In this document: piece after piece, positions 43,207 to 52,144 of the stretch
Numbering within the stretch: position 1 is the first letter of the stretch
Layout: every line of letters starts with the position of its first letter
DNA from: TMED13 sp042090305
GTDB lineage: Bacteria > Pseudomonadota > Alphaproteobacteria > Methylaequorales > Methylaequoraceae
Length of the DNA stretch: 64,000 nucleotides
Direction: 5' to 3'
Assembly: GCA_042090305.1 (NCBI GenBank)
Contig: JBELJQ010000001.1
Coordinates: 62,001 to 126,000, forward strand
The notes under the pieces: generated by a model
What the model was told of the DNA's origin: nothing
The model's input: only the letters and a program-made list of their open reading frames with translations
The model's database searches: none
Program-made: the position numbers and the translations under genes

Positions 43207-44711
43207 TTTATTAAAACTTCTCCATCCATCTCGCTGGGAATTTCTATATCTAATAGTTGTAAGATTGTTGGAGCAATATCACATAGCTTTCCCTTACTCA
43301 TCCTAATATTCTTTTCTTTACTGCAAATTATTAAAGGAACTGGATTCAGTGAATGAGTTGTACAGGGCAGATTTCTTTTGGAATCAAACATATTATCAGC
43401 ATTTCCATGATCAGATGTAACTATCAATATGTAGTCATTTTTTATACATTCTTCATATATTCTACCTAAACAACAATCAAGTGTTTCAGCAGCTTTTATT
43501 GTAGCATCTAAATTTCCTGTATGACCAACCATATCCGTGTTAGCAAAGTTCGTGACAATAAAACTATATTGATTTTTATTAATTCTTTTATTTAATTCTT
43601 CTGCAACTTCATTAGCTGCCATTTCTGGCTTCTGGTCATAAGTATCAACTCTTGGAGATGGAACTAAAACTCTATCCTCACCTTCAAAACTATCTTCAAG
43701 ACCACCATTAAAAAAGTAAGTAACATGTGCATACTTTTCAGTTTCAGCTATTCTCAATTGTTTTAGTTTACTATTAGAAATAACTTCTCCCAATGAATTC
43801 TTTACATTGATATTTTCCATTATGGGAGAAATAGTTTTCTTAATCCTTTTTGAATACTCGACCATACTCAATGGAGAGAAAAAATTAATTTTCTTGTTAG
43901 TTTTAAACTCATCAAATGATTTATCAAAAACCGCTGTTAAAAGTTCTCTTACTCTATCAGCTCGATAATTTGTAATAAAAAATCCATCTCCGCTTTTTGC
44001 ACCATCGTAACCTAAACTATTTACGGGCATGAAAAATTCATCAGTAATATGTTGGCTATAACTTTCTTTAATAGTTTTTATAAATGAATCAGTTTTCTTC
44101 TGATTACCTAAAATAATAGAATTATATGCCTTTTCAACTCTTTCCCACCTATTATCTCTATCCATAGCATAGAATCTTCCAGATAAACTAGAAATTTCTA
44201 CATTATTAATTTTTTTAATTTTTTCTTGAAGAACTCTTACACTTTCAATTCCAGAAATTGGCGAAGAATCTCTTCCATCGAGAATACCATGAATAAAAAT
44301 ATTATTGTCTTCTTTTCTAAAAATATCAATTAATTGGAATAAATGGTCTTCATGTCCATGAACCCCTCCTCCAGAAAGAATGCCTACTAAATGAATTCTT
44401 CCACATTGGTTTTTAACGTTTTGAATTAAATTATTATCATTAATTTCACCATTTCTAAAAGAGGTGTTTATCCTTAAAATATCCTGCAATAGTATTCTTC
44501 CAGCACCTATACTCATGTGACCAACTTCTGAGTTTCCAAATTGCCCTTGGGGGAGACCAACTTGGGTCTCAGATGCATCTAATTTGATTTGTCCGTAGGT
44601 CTTTTTTAATCGGTCAAAGTTTTTTAGGTTAGCAAGGTGCAAAGCATTTTTATTATTCTTTTTTCCAATGCCCCAACCATCTAAAATACATAATAAAACT
44701 TTTTTTTTCAT
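43203..44711 (-). CDS. gpmI: Phosphoglycerate mutase, cofactor-independent
   Basis: Manganese-dependent iPGM (502 residues) interconverting 3- and 2-phosphoglycerate. It shows CILDGWGIG for metal binding, the phosphoserine segment FGNSEVGHMSIGAGR, HLVGILSGGGVHGHEDHL, HGILDGRDSSP, GRFYAMDRDNRW, NYRADRVREL and the C-terminal metal sites NFANTDMVGHTGN and TSDHGNADNM. A normal-length protein. Confidence 0.97.
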   Translation of the reverse strand: MKKKVLLCILDGWGIGKKNNKNALHLANLKNFDRLKKTYGQIKLDASETQVGLPQGQFGNSEVGHMSIGAGRILLQDILRINTSFRNGEINDNNLIQNVKNQCGRIHLVGILSGGGVHGHEDHLFQLIDIFRKEDNNIFIHGILDGRDSSPISGIESVRVLQEKIKKINNVEISSLSGRFYAMDRDNRWERVEKAYNSIILGNQKKTDSFIKTIKESYSQHITDEFFMPVNSLGYDGAKSGDGFFITNYRADRVRELLTAVFDKSFDEFKTNKKINFFSPLSMVEYSKRIKKTISPIMENINVKNSLGEVISNSKLKQLRIAETEKYAHVTYFFNGGLEDSFEGEDRVLVPSPRVDTYDQKPEMAANEVAEELNKRINKNQYSFIVTNFANTDMVGHTGNLDATIKAAETLDCCLGRIYEECIKNDYILIVTSDHGNADNMFDSKRNLPCTTHSLNPVPLIICSKEKNIRMSKGKLCDIAPTILQLLDIEIPSEMDGEVLIK

Positions 44712-44720
44712 TTAACTAAT

Positions 44721-45167
44721 CTATTTATGGTAATTAGAATTCTTTTTTATTTCAAATGCTCGGTAAATTTGTTCAATCAACATTACTCTTGTTAATAAAT
44801 GAGGCCATGTTTGTCTACCAAAAGAAAATGTTTCATACAGTGTTTTAATTTCATTATGAAATCCATTTTCACTTCCTATTAAAAAAACTATTGTTTTGTA
44901 TCCATTTGTAAAATTCTTAAAAATTATTTCTGAAAATTTATCACTATCAATATTTTTTCCTGATTTATCTAAGCAGAATACAAAATCCTCCTTATTTATG
45001 TATTTAATAATTTCTCTTTTTTCTAGTTCTAACTTCTTCGAAGTGTTATATGTTTTTAATTCAATAAGTTCAATATTTACATCAATTCTTTTTGTATAAT
45101 AATAAAATATCTGTTCATAAGCTTGCGAATTTTTAAATTTTCCAAACGAAAGAATCTTAATTTTCAT
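44721..45167 (-). CDS. rlmH: 23S rRNA (pseudouridine1915-N3)-methyltransferase RlmH
   Basis: SPOUT methyltransferase acting on pseudouridine 1915 of assembled ribosomes, 148 residues from the ATG at 45167. A TTG two codons upstream could also serve, but the ATG gives the usual MKIKILSFGKFK start. VFLIGSENGFHNEI is the SAM knot, FSFGRQTWPHLLTRVMLIEQIYRAFEI and the final SNYHK are diagnostic. It follows rsfS almost without space. Confidence 0.95.
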   Translation of the reverse strand: MKIKILSFGKFKNSQAYEQIFYYYTKRIDVNIELIELKTYNTSKKLELEKREIIKYINKEDFVFCLDKSGKNIDSDKFSEIIFKNFTNGYKTIVFLIGSENGFHNEIKTLYETFSFGRQTWPHLLTRVMLIEQIYRAFEIKKNSNYHK

Positions 45168-45169
45168 CC

Positions 45170-45526
45170 TCAACCAAATCCAATTTTTTCATCCTTTAAC
45201 TCATTATCACTCCAAATTTTTTCAAGTGAATAATGTTTTCTAGATTCAGGTTTAAAAACATTTACAATTATATCTCCGAAATCTACTATTACCCAATCCG
45301 TTTTGCCTAATCCCTCTGATGATAACACCTTTTTTTTATTGTTTTTTATAAGGTTTGTTACTATTGAATTAATATGTCTTGAGGAGGTTCCACTTGCAAT
45401 AATTACAAAATCTGCGAGTGCACTTCTATTCTTTATATCAAAAAATTGAATATCTACGGCTTTAAGTTTTTCCAATTCGTTGATAATTTTTTTTAATAGG
45501 TTTTTTACACCACCAAGACTTTTCAT
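45170..45526 (-). CDS. rsfS: Ribosomal silencing factor RsfS
   Basis: A 118-residue Iojap-family protein that binds L14 and blocks subunit joining in starved cells. LEKLKAVDIQFFDIKNRSALADFVIIASG is the family core (quoted in parts: AVDIQFFDIKNRS and ADFVIIASGTSSRH), followed by GLGKTDWVIVDFGDIIVNVF and YSLEKIWSD. Its ATG overlaps the nadD stop (ATGA). The order nadD-rsfS-rlmH is widespread. Confidence 0.95.
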   Translation of the reverse strand: MKSLGGVKNLLKKIINELEKLKAVDIQFFDIKNRSALADFVIIASGTSSRHINSIVTNLIKNNKKKVLSSEGLGKTDWVIVDFGDIIVNVFKPESRKHYSLEKIWSDNELKDEKIGFG

Positions 45527-46092
45527 TGTTCTATTTTTTTCCTGATCTCTGTTGATGATTGAAAATTAGATAATCCATTTACAAAAATCCAAGCTGGTGG
45601 TGTAAAATTTTTAAGTTCTTTAATCAAATTATTTTCAATTCGGGATTTTTTAAAGTAAGTAAGTGCTTTAAATCTTGTCAATATAAAAGAGTAAGGCGGA
45701 CGATGAAAGATTGCAATTGGAATATTATAAAAGATTTTTTTCCAATCTTTCCATTCATGAAATTTATGTAAATTATCTAAACCCATTATCCAAACAAAGT
45801 TCACGTTTGGATATTTTCTTTTTAAAAATAATATTGTGTCAATTGCATACAAATTGTTCTTTTTTTCGACCTTCTCAACTTTGATTTTATTATCTGAAAC
45901 AAAACTTCTTACGGCTTTATATCTTTCTTGAAATGTTGAGCTTTTCTCTTTGAGAGGATTTTGCGTTGTAACTATCCACCAAACCTCATCTAAATTTAAT
46001 TTAGTTAAAGCTGTTTGGCTTATAAAAACATGTCCATCATGTGGAGGATCAAAAGTTCCACCTAGAACGCCTATGTAAGTTTTTCTATCCAA
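45523..46092 (-). CDS. nadD: Nicotinate-nucleotide adenylyltransferase (probable TTG start)
   Basis: Adenylates NaMN to deamido-NAD. The core begins YIGVLGGTFDPPHDGHVFIS, with the (H/T)xGH-type signature, and continues WWIVTTQNPLKEK, VWIMGLDNLHKFHEWKDW and the C-terminal SSTEIRKKI. The frame stays open far into proA, but upstream codons do not resemble NadD. A TTG at 46092, two bases after the proA stop codon, gives 189 residues, the normal length; no ATG is suitably placed. It continues the pathway from NadA and NadC. Confidence 0.9.
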   Translation of the reverse strand: MDRKTYIGVLGGTFDPPHDGHVFISQTALTKLNLDEVWWIVTTQNPLKEKSSTFQERYKAVRSFVSDNKIKVEKVEKKNNLYAIDTILFLKRKYPNVNFVWIMGLDNLHKFHEWKDWKKIFYNIPIAIFHRPPYSFILTRFKALTYFKKSRIENNLIKELKNFTPPAWIFVNGLSNFQSSTEIRKKIEQ

Positions 46093-46093
46093 A

Positions 46094-47356
46094 TTAACTT
46101 CGTATTTGACCGTTTCCTCTAACCTTATACTTATAGCTAGTAAGTTGTGCAACACCAACGGGGCCGCGAGCATGTACCTTGGAAGTGGATATTCCAATTT
46201 CAGCACCCATACCAAATTCACCTCCATCTGCAAATTGTGTCGAGGTGTTATGCATTACAATTCCACTATCAATATTTTTGAGAAAATATTCCGTTGATTT
46301 CTCATTTTCTGAAATTATTGCATCTGTATGACCAGAACCATAATTATTGATATGTTCAACAGCTTCTTTAACTCCATTCTTAATTGTTTTTATTGAAATA
46401 ATTTTGTCTAAATATTCAGTTTCCCAATCTTTTGAATTAGCAATTTTGATTGACTTGTCAAGATCGCACACCTTAGCATCGCCCCTTATTTCACAGTCTG
46501 CTTTTTTAAATCTTTCTATGATCATTGGTAGATGACTTTCTATTATTTCTTCATCACAAAGGATTGTTTCAGTAGCACCGCAAATCCCAGGTCTCCTCAT
46601 TTTTGCATTATATACAATACTACTACTAATTTCTCTATCTGCAGTTTTTTCAAGGTAGGTATGGCAAATACCGTCAAGATGCTTTATGACATGAACTCTA
46701 CTTTCGTTACTAACTCTCTCAATCAAAGATTTTCCTCCTCTCGGGATTATTACATCAACATATTTATCCATTTTTAATAAATAACCTACTGCCAATCGAT
46801 CTGTTGTTGGTATATTTTGAAGAGCACCTGATTTAATGCCAAACTTTTCATAAGATTCCTTAATAATTTTTACAATAATTGATGATGAGTTGAAGCTTTC
46901 AGAACCACCCCGGAGAATTAAAGTATTGCCAGATTTAAGACATAATGCAGCAGCGTCTGCTGCAACATTAGGTCTGGATTCATATATCACACCGATTACA
47001 CCAAGTGGTACAGAGACTTTTTGAATTTTTAAACCATTTGGCCTATCCCATTCATCCAAAACTTTTCCAACTGGATCTTCTAACTGAGAAATCTTAATAA
47101 TTCCTTCACACATTCCACTTATTCTTTTTTCATCAAGAATCAATCTATCTAGAAGAGCTGGTGTTAACTTTGATTTATGTTTCTCAACATCTTTTTCATT
47201 TTCTTTTAGAATAATATCTTTACTTGCTAGTAGATTTTCAGCTGCAGATTCTAATGCTTCATTTTTTGTCAAGAAGTTCAGCGAGCCTACTGAGTGAGAT
47301 GCTTGATTAGCTGACATACCTATATTCAAGACTATCTTTTCTATTGCTTCAGTCAT
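46094..47356 (-). CDS. proA: Gamma-glutamyl phosphate reductase
   Basis: NADPH-dependent reductase in proline synthesis, 420 residues. Aldehyde-dehydrogenase fold with VPLGVIGVIYESRPNV, KSGNTLILRGGSES, VIPRGGKSLIERV, the catalytic Cys in RRPGICGATETIL, NYGSGHTDAI and the C-terminal EFGMGAEIGISTSKVHARGP. It overlaps proB by 8 bases; ProA and ProB form a channelling complex in many bacteria. Confidence 0.97.
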   Translation of the reverse strand: MTEAIEKIVLNIGMSANQASHSVGSLNFLTKNEALESAAENLLASKDIILKENEKDVEKHKSKLTPALLDRLILDEKRISGMCEGIIKISQLEDPVGKVLDEWDRPNGLKIQKVSVPLGVIGVIYESRPNVAADAAALCLKSGNTLILRGGSESFNSSSIIVKIIKESYEKFGIKSGALQNIPTTDRLAVGYLLKMDKYVDVIIPRGGKSLIERVSNESRVHVIKHLDGICHTYLEKTADREISSSIVYNAKMRRPGICGATETILCDEEIIESHLPMIIERFKKADCEIRGDAKVCDLDKSIKIANSKDWETEYLDKIISIKTIKNGVKEAVEHINNYGSGHTDAIISENEKSTEYFLKNIDSGIVMHNTSTQFADGGEFGMGAEIGISTSKVHARGPVGVAQLTSYKYKVRGNGQIRS

Positions 47357-48464
47357 TTAATGTTAAACAGTCCCTGTGAATAATTTCATTTCTTCCATGA
47401 TAACCCAAAATATTTTTTAAATCTGATGTTTTTTTACCCATTACCATCTTTATCTCACTTGAGTCGTAATATGATATCCCTTTACCAATCTTTAAACCCT
47501 TTTCGTTTTCGATACTAACTATATCACCTTTAAGAAAATTTCCGATTACTTTTATAATTCCACTCGGCAATAGACTTGCTCTCCTTGAAATTGCTGAGGT
47601 TGCCCCATTATCAATTATTATTTTACCAGATGGTCTAACGGTTCCAGCAATCCAATTTTTCAGTTTATTCTTATCCTTTTTTCGTGGAACAAATATAGTG
47701 CCATGTGAACTGTTAAGAAAGCTTATTATTGGTTTTGAAATATTACCATTACAAATTATCGTTGAGCAACCACAACTCATAGCTATATCTGCGGCCTCTA
47801 ATTTCGCAGACATACCTCCTGTACCGTAAATATTAGTTTCATTTGATGCCATTTTAATGATTTTTTTATCAATTTTTTCCACAACTCTCACTAGTTTACT
47901 AGATTTACTTTTTTTAGGGTTAGTTGTAAAAAGCCCATCAACATCGCTTAATAATATTAAAAAATCAGAATTACTAATTTGAGCTACTCTTGCTGCTAAT
48001 CTATCATTATCTCCAAACTTCAACTCATCAACAGCAACTGAATCGTTTTCATTTATAATTGGAAGGATAGCGTATTTTAATACTTCATTAATTGTATCTC
48101 TTGAATTTAAGCTTTTTCTCCTATCCTCTGTATCAGAATAAGTAAGAAGAATTTGAGCCACTTTCTTTTTTCTTTTTTCAAATATTTTCATAAAATTATT
48201 CATCAAAATTACCTGACCACATGCAGCGTATGCTTGCTTCTCATGAATTTTCAATTTCCTAGATTTTACTTTTAAGTAATTCTTCCCTAACGAAACAGAT
48301 CCAGAGGCAACAATAATTATCTCTATTTTTTCTTTTATTAAAAGTTCAAGGTCTTCAATCAGATTTTCAACCCATTCTTGATTAAATTTATTATCCTTAA
48401 TAAGAAGTGATGAACCGATTTTGATTACGACTCTTCTAGCTTGTTCAAAAAATATTTTCTTCAT
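47349..48464 (-). CDS. proB: Glutamate 5-kinase with PUA domain
   Basis: First enzyme of proline synthesis, 371 residues. Amino-acid-kinase domain (1-260): VVIKIGSSLL, IIIVASGSVSLG, LPIINENDSVAVDELKFGDND, LLSDVDGLFTTNP and GTGGMSAKLEAA. A PUA domain (about 280-365) follows, including GATSAISRRASLLPSGI and GDIVSI. Feedback inhibition by proline is typical of the family. It overlaps obgE as ATGA. Confidence 0.97.
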   Translation of the reverse strand: MKKIFFEQARRVVIKIGSSLLIKDNKFNQEWVENLIEDLELLIKEKIEIIIVASGSVSLGKNYLKVKSRKLKIHEKQAYAACGQVILMNNFMKIFEKRKKKVAQILLTYSDTEDRRKSLNSRDTINEVLKYAILPIINENDSVAVDELKFGDNDRLAARVAQISNSDFLILLSDVDGLFTTNPKKSKSSKLVRVVEKIDKKIIKMASNETNIYGTGGMSAKLEAADIAMSCGCSTIICNGNISKPIISFLNSSHGTIFVPRKKDKNKLKNWIAGTVRPSGKIIIDNGATSAISRRASLLPSGIIKVIGNFLKGDIVSIENEKGLKIGKGISYYDSSEIKMVMGKKTSDLKNILGYHGRNEIIHRDCLTLND

Positions 48465-49447
48465 TTAAAAATTTTATGTAATACTTTTTTTAATTCATTT
48501 ATACCAAATTTTGTATGACTTGATATAGGAATGATTTTTGATTTTGTAATTTTTCCCAAAAAATTCTTCACTTTTAAAATTATTTTTTTATCTACAAGAT
48601 CACATTTACTTAAAACAATTACCTCTTTCTTATATTTTAATTTGTCACTATATTCATCAAGCTCTTTTCTTATTATTAAGTAATTTTTCTCTAAATTGTT
48701 TACATCAGATATATCGCAAACATGCAAAAGCACCTTACACCTCTCTACGTGTGCTAGAAACTTCAATCCTAAACCCGTCCCTTTTGATGCACCTTTAATC
48801 AATCCAGGTAAATCTGCTAAAACAATATCTTTATCATATTCTCTAAACAGACCTAATTGAGGTTTAAGCGTTGTGAAGGGATAACTTCCAATTTTTGCTT
48901 TTGCATTTGATAAATTTGATAGTAGAGTGGATTTGCCCACATTTGGAAATCCAAGGAAACCCACGTCTGCAATTAGTTTTAACCTCAACCAAACCCAAAC
49001 TTCTTCTCCTTCATTGCCTTTTTCAAACTTCCTCGGTGCCTGGTTAGTAGACGATTTGAACTTATAATTTCCTTTACCACCTCTACCACCTTTTAGTATA
49101 GTAAAAGTTTGATCTGTTTCTGATAAGTCCCTTAATATATGTTTTTTATCCTCTGATAAAATTACTGTTCCTACTGGAACACTAATAACTAGTTTTCGAC
49201 CATTGAGTCCTGTTTTATTTTTACCTGCTCCACCTTTACCACTCTCTGATTTGAAGTGTTGCTTGTATCTAAAGTCAATTAATGTATTCAAATTTTGGAC
49301 AGCCCTAAAAACAATGTCACCTCCCGTTCCACCATCTCCGCCATCTGGACCACCAAATTCAATATATTTTTCTCTTCTAAAGCTTAGACAACCCGAACCG
49401 CCATTACCAGCTTTCAGGTAAATCTTAGCCTCATCTAAGAATTTCAT
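48461..49447 (-). CDS. obgE: GTPase Obg
   Basis: Essential ribosome-assembly GTPase of 328 residues. The glycine-rich Obg fold (1-158) is obvious: GNGGSGCLSFRREKYIEFGG, GGDGGTGGDIVF and GGRGGKGNYKFKSSTN. The G domain has GFPNVGKSTLLS, DLPGLIKGASKGTGLG and the SKCDLVD motif. The variable C-terminal domain of some Obg proteins is absent. It lies 12 bases after rpmA, the classical rplU-rpmA-obgE order. Confidence 0.97.
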   Translation of the reverse strand: MKFLDEAKIYLKAGNGGSGCLSFRREKYIEFGGPDGGDGGTGGDIVFRAVQNLNTLIDFRYKQHFKSESGKGGAGKNKTGLNGRKLVISVPVGTVILSEDKKHILRDLSETDQTFTILKGGRGGKGNYKFKSSTNQAPRKFEKGNEGEEVWVWLRLKLIADVGFLGFPNVGKSTLLSNLSNAKAKIGSYPFTTLKPQLGLFREYDKDIVLADLPGLIKGASKGTGLGLKFLAHVERCKVLLHVCDISDVNNLEKNYLIIRKELDEYSDKLKYKKEVIVLSKCDLVDKKIILKVKNFLGKITKSKIIPISSHTKFGINELKKVLHKIFK

Positions 49448-49459
49448 TTAATAAGTAGA

Positions 49460-49717
49460 TTAATTTTTTTGTTCGACGTTAACAAAGGATTTGCCTGATG
49501 CTTTTTTTTGGAAAGAAACTTTGCCCTCTTTTAAGGCGAATATTGTGTGATCTTTGCCAATAGAAACATTACTACCTGGATGAAACTTTGTCCCCCTTTG
49601 TCTTACAATAATGTTTCCAGGGATGACGAGCTCACCGCCAAATTTCTTGACACCAAGTCTTCTTCCTGCACTATCTCTTCCATTCCTTGTACTACCGCCA
49701 GCTTTCTTATGAGCCAT
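49460..49717 (-). CDS. rpmA: 50S ribosomal protein L27
   Basis: 85 residues. It begins AHKKAGGSTRNGRDSAGRRLGVK, the peptidyl-transferase-reaching tail without the cleavable Firmicute extension, and continues GNIIVRQRGTKFHPGSNVSI and GKDHTIFALKEGKVSF. It overlaps rplU by 11 bases. Confidence 0.98.
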   Translation of the reverse strand: MAHKKAGGSTRNGRDSAGRRLGVKKFGGELVIPGNIIVRQRGTKFHPGSNVSIGKDHTIFALKEGKVSFQKKASGKSFVNVEQKN

Positions 49718-50105
49718 TATTTTCTCCTTTAGAGTTTGCTAAATTTTCTTTTACATTACTTTTAGAAGCAGTTTTGTTTTCTTTTTTATCGCTAAATTTG
49801 ATATCTTCAATTTTTACTATAGTAAGGTCTTGTCTATGACCAATTTTTCTTCTGTAATTGTGTCTTCGTTTTTTTTTAAATACTATGATTTTTTTTTCTT
49901 TGTCTTGAGCCAAAACTTGTGCATTGACTTCAATACCTTTCACATAAGGAGTTCCGATTATTGATTCACCTTTTTCATTTTTATGAAAAATTATCTTATC
50001 GAATTTTATATTGTCCTTAGCTTTACAATCCAAGATTTTTGGTAGTTTTAGTATATCACCAACTTTGACTTTGTATTGCTTTCCTCTATCTTCAATAATT
50101 ACCAT
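49707..50105 (-). CDS. rplU: 50S ribosomal protein L21 with short hydrophilic tail
   Basis: 132 residues from the ATG at 50105, which has GGAG (50118-50115) at proper distance; a TTG at 50120 is less likely because that Shine-Dalgarno overlaps it. The core MVIIEDRGKQYKVKVGDILK and KKRRHNYRRKIGHRQDLTIVKI is standard. About 30 extra residues rich in Lys, Asn and Ser end the protein, similar in character to the L19 tail. Confidence 0.95.
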   Translation of the reverse strand: MVIIEDRGKQYKVKVGDILKLPKILDCKAKDNIKFDKIIFHKNEKGESIIGTPYVKGIEVNAQVLAQDKEKKIIVFKKKRRHNYRRKIGHRQDLTIVKIEDIKFSDKKENKTASKSNVKENLANSKGENNGS

Positions 50106-50139
50106 GGTTATGTGCTCCAAAATAAATTAGGATAATAGG

Positions 50140-50167
50140 TTTATACAATGTGATGTATAATAATCAA
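50140..50167 (-). promoter_or_regulatory. Predicted promoter of rplU-rpmA-obgE
   Basis: Reading leftward: -35 TTGATT (50167-50162), 16-base spacer, -10 TATAAA (50145-50140). Transcription should begin near 50133, giving a leader of about 28 bases with a GGAG ribosome site, in contrast to the near-leaderless promoters elsewhere in the window. Confidence 0.5.
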
Positions 50168-50205
50168 GTTTTTTCCAACATATATTTATTAAAATTATTT
50201 TATGC

Positions 50206-50234
50206 TTTATTTTTTTAAAAATTATTCATATAAA
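50206..50234 (+). promoter_or_regulatory. Possible promoter of phaAB
   Basis: TATAAA (50229-50234) with TTTATT (50206-50211) 17 bases upstream. The start would be near 50241, only about 4 bases before the phaA ATG, and no Shine-Dalgarno is visible. The region is nearly all A and T, so the match is weak evidence. Confidence 0.3.
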
Positions 50235-50244
50235 TATTGTTACT

Positions 50245-51429
50245 ATGAGTGACGTTGTAATTGTAAACGCGAAAAGAACTGCGATTGGAAAATTTTTAGG
50301 TAGTTTATCAGGATTATCAGCTCCTCAGATTGGTTCATCCGTTATAGATGCCATCTTTGATGAATCTAAGATTGAAAAATCAATTATAGATGAAGTTATA
50401 ATGGGACAGGTTTTAACCGGTGGGGGCGGTCAAAACCCTGCTCGTCAAGCTATGATGATGTCCAATATACCTTTCGAGAAAAGTGCATTAACAGTAAATC
50501 AAGTTTGTGGCTCTGGATTAAGAGCTATCTCAATTGCAGCTCAATCAATTCTAACCGAACAATCTCAAGTTATAATAGCAGGTGGTCAGGAAAGTATGAG
50601 TAATTCACACCACACTGCTAACCTTAGAAATGGTATTAAAATGGGCGATGGACAAATAAAGGATAGTATGATTATTGATGGTTTATGGTGTGCAATGAAT
50701 AACTATCACATGGGAACAACGGCTGAAAATATAGCTGAAAAATTTGGTATCAGTAAAGATGAACAAGATACTTTTGCAGTAGAATCTCAAAATAAAGCAG
50801 AAAATGCTCAGAAAGAGGGTCACTTTAAAAAAGAAATTTGTCCAATAAAAATTAAAGTTAAAAAGGATGAAATAGATTTCGATACAGACGAATTTCCCAG
50901 ACACGGTTCCACGTTTGAAAAAATAAATTCATTAAAATCTGTTTTTAAAAAAGATGGAACTGTTTCAGCTGGGAATGCTTCAGGACTTAATGACGGAGCA
51001 GCTGCAGTATTATTAATGAAAGAATCAAAAGCTAAAGAACTAAATCTTAACCCAATGGCAAGAATTGTATCTTGGTCAACTGTCGGGGTGGATCCAGCGA
51101 TAATGGGAATTGGACCAGTTCCAGCTGTAAAAAAAGCATTATCTGAAGCAAAATGGGATATTAATGATTTAGACTTAATAGAGGCAAATGAAGCGTTTGC
51201 TGCGCAATCAATTGCTGTATCAAGAGAGCTAAAATTTCAAATGGACAAAGTAAATGTTAACGGTGGAGCAATTGCATTAGGGCACCCAATAGGTGCTTCT
51301 GGCACAAGAGTTCTGGTTACTCTTATTCATGAGCTAATAAGACAAAATAAAAATAAAGGAATTGCAACTCTATGCATAGGTGGTGGGCAAGGTGTTGCAA
51401 TGTGTGTCGAAAGGATTGAAAATGAGTAA
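50245..51429 (+). CDS. phaA: Acetyl-CoA acetyltransferase (beta-ketothiolase)
   Basis: Condenses two acetyl-CoA to acetoacetyl-CoA, or the reverse. 394 residues with nucleophile Cys88 (VNQVCGSGLRA), the GNASGLNDGAA loop, NEAFAAQ, active-site His in GGAIALGHPIGASGTR and the second Cys in LCIGGGQGVAM. All catalytic residues are intact. It overlaps phaB by 8 bases. No PHA synthase (phaC) is nearby. Confidence 0.95.
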   Translation: MSDVVIVNAKRTAIGKFLGSLSGLSAPQIGSSVIDAIFDESKIEKSIIDEVIMGQVLTGGGGQNPARQAMMMSNIPFEKSALTVNQVCGSGLRAISIAAQSILTEQSQVIIAGGQESMSNSHHTANLRNGIKMGDGQIKDSMIIDGLWCAMNNYHMGTTAENIAEKFGISKDEQDTFAVESQNKAENAQKEGHFKKEICPIKIKVKKDEIDFDTDEFPRHGSTFEKINSLKSVFKKDGTVSAGNASGLNDGAAAVLLMKESKAKELNLNPMARIVSWSTVGVDPAIMGIGPVPAVKKALSEAKWDINDLDLIEANEAFAAQSIAVSRELKFQMDKVNVNGGAIALGHPIGASGTRVLVTLIHELIRQNKNKGIATLCIGGGQGVAMCVERIENE

Positions 51430-52144
51430 AGTTGCTTTGGTCACGGGTGGAACGAGAGGTATAGGTTCTGCAATCTCAACTAAACTAAAAGACTCAGGTT
51501 ATAAAGTAATAGCAAATTATGCCAGTAATGATGAGTCTGCTAAAAAATTTTCTGAATCAGAGAATATTGATGTAATGAAATGGGATGTTAGTAACTTCGA
51601 AGATTGTACTAAGGCGATAAATGAAATTTATGAAAAATTTTCTAATATTGATATCTTAGTCAATAATGCTGGCATAACTAGAGATGCGCCTCTTCATAAA
51701 ATGAGTCTCGAGAATTGGGAAAAAGTTATTAGTGTAAATCTAAGTTCGGTTTTCAACCTTACTTCGTTAACAATAAATAAGATGAGAGATAATGGATTTG
51801 GCAGAATCATAAATATTTCATCGGTGAATGGTCAAAAGGGGCAATTTGGTCAGACTAACTATGCAGCGAGCAAATCAGCGTTAATTGGTTTTTCTAAATC
51901 TCTTGCACTAGAATCTGCATCAAAAGGAATAACTTCAAATGTAATTTGTCCAGGTTATATAAATACTGAAATGGTTGCGGCAATTAGAGAAGATATTTTA
52001 AAAGGAATTATTGATACAATCCCATCAAAAAGACTTGGAGAATCAAAAGAAATAGCCGAAATGGTCGATTATCTAATATCAGAGAAGGCAAGCTATATTA
52101 ATGGTGCAACTTTTTCAATAAATGGAGGTCTATGGATGGATTAA
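51422..52144 (+). CDS. phaB: Acetoacetyl-CoA reductase
   Basis: Short-chain dehydrogenase of 240 residues starting at the ATG at 51422 inside the phaA end. ALVTGGTRGIGSAI binds NADP; NNAGITRDAPLHKMS, INISSVNGQKGQFGQTNYAASK (catalytic Ser, Tyr, Lys across two adjacent blocks) and VICPGYINTEM follow. The G-Q-F-G-Q-TNY stretch and pairing with phaA favour acetoacetyl-CoA reductase over FabG, although FabG activity cannot be excluded. Its TAA stop shares TTAA with gloB on the other strand. Confidence 0.9.
   Translation: MSKVALVTGGTRGIGSAISTKLKDSGYKVIANYASNDESAKKFSESENIDVMKWDVSNFEDCTKAINEIYEKFSNIDILVNNAGITRDAPLHKMSLENWEKVISVNLSSVFNLTSLTINKMRDNGFGRIINISSVNGQKGQFGQTNYAASKSALIGFSKSLALESASKGITSNVICPGYINTEMVAAIREDILKGIIDTIPSKRLGESKEIAEMVDYLISEKASYINGATFSINGGLWMD

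Noticed and set aside
46094..46233. Upstream extension of nadD into proA
   Set aside because: The frame is open but the residues do not resemble NadD and lie wholly within the proA coding region; the TTG at 46092 gives the family length.
51380..51421. N-terminal extension of phaB starting at 51380
   Set aside because: Those residues are an out-of-frame reading of the conserved phaA C-terminus; the ATG at 51422 gives the standard short-chain dehydrogenase start.
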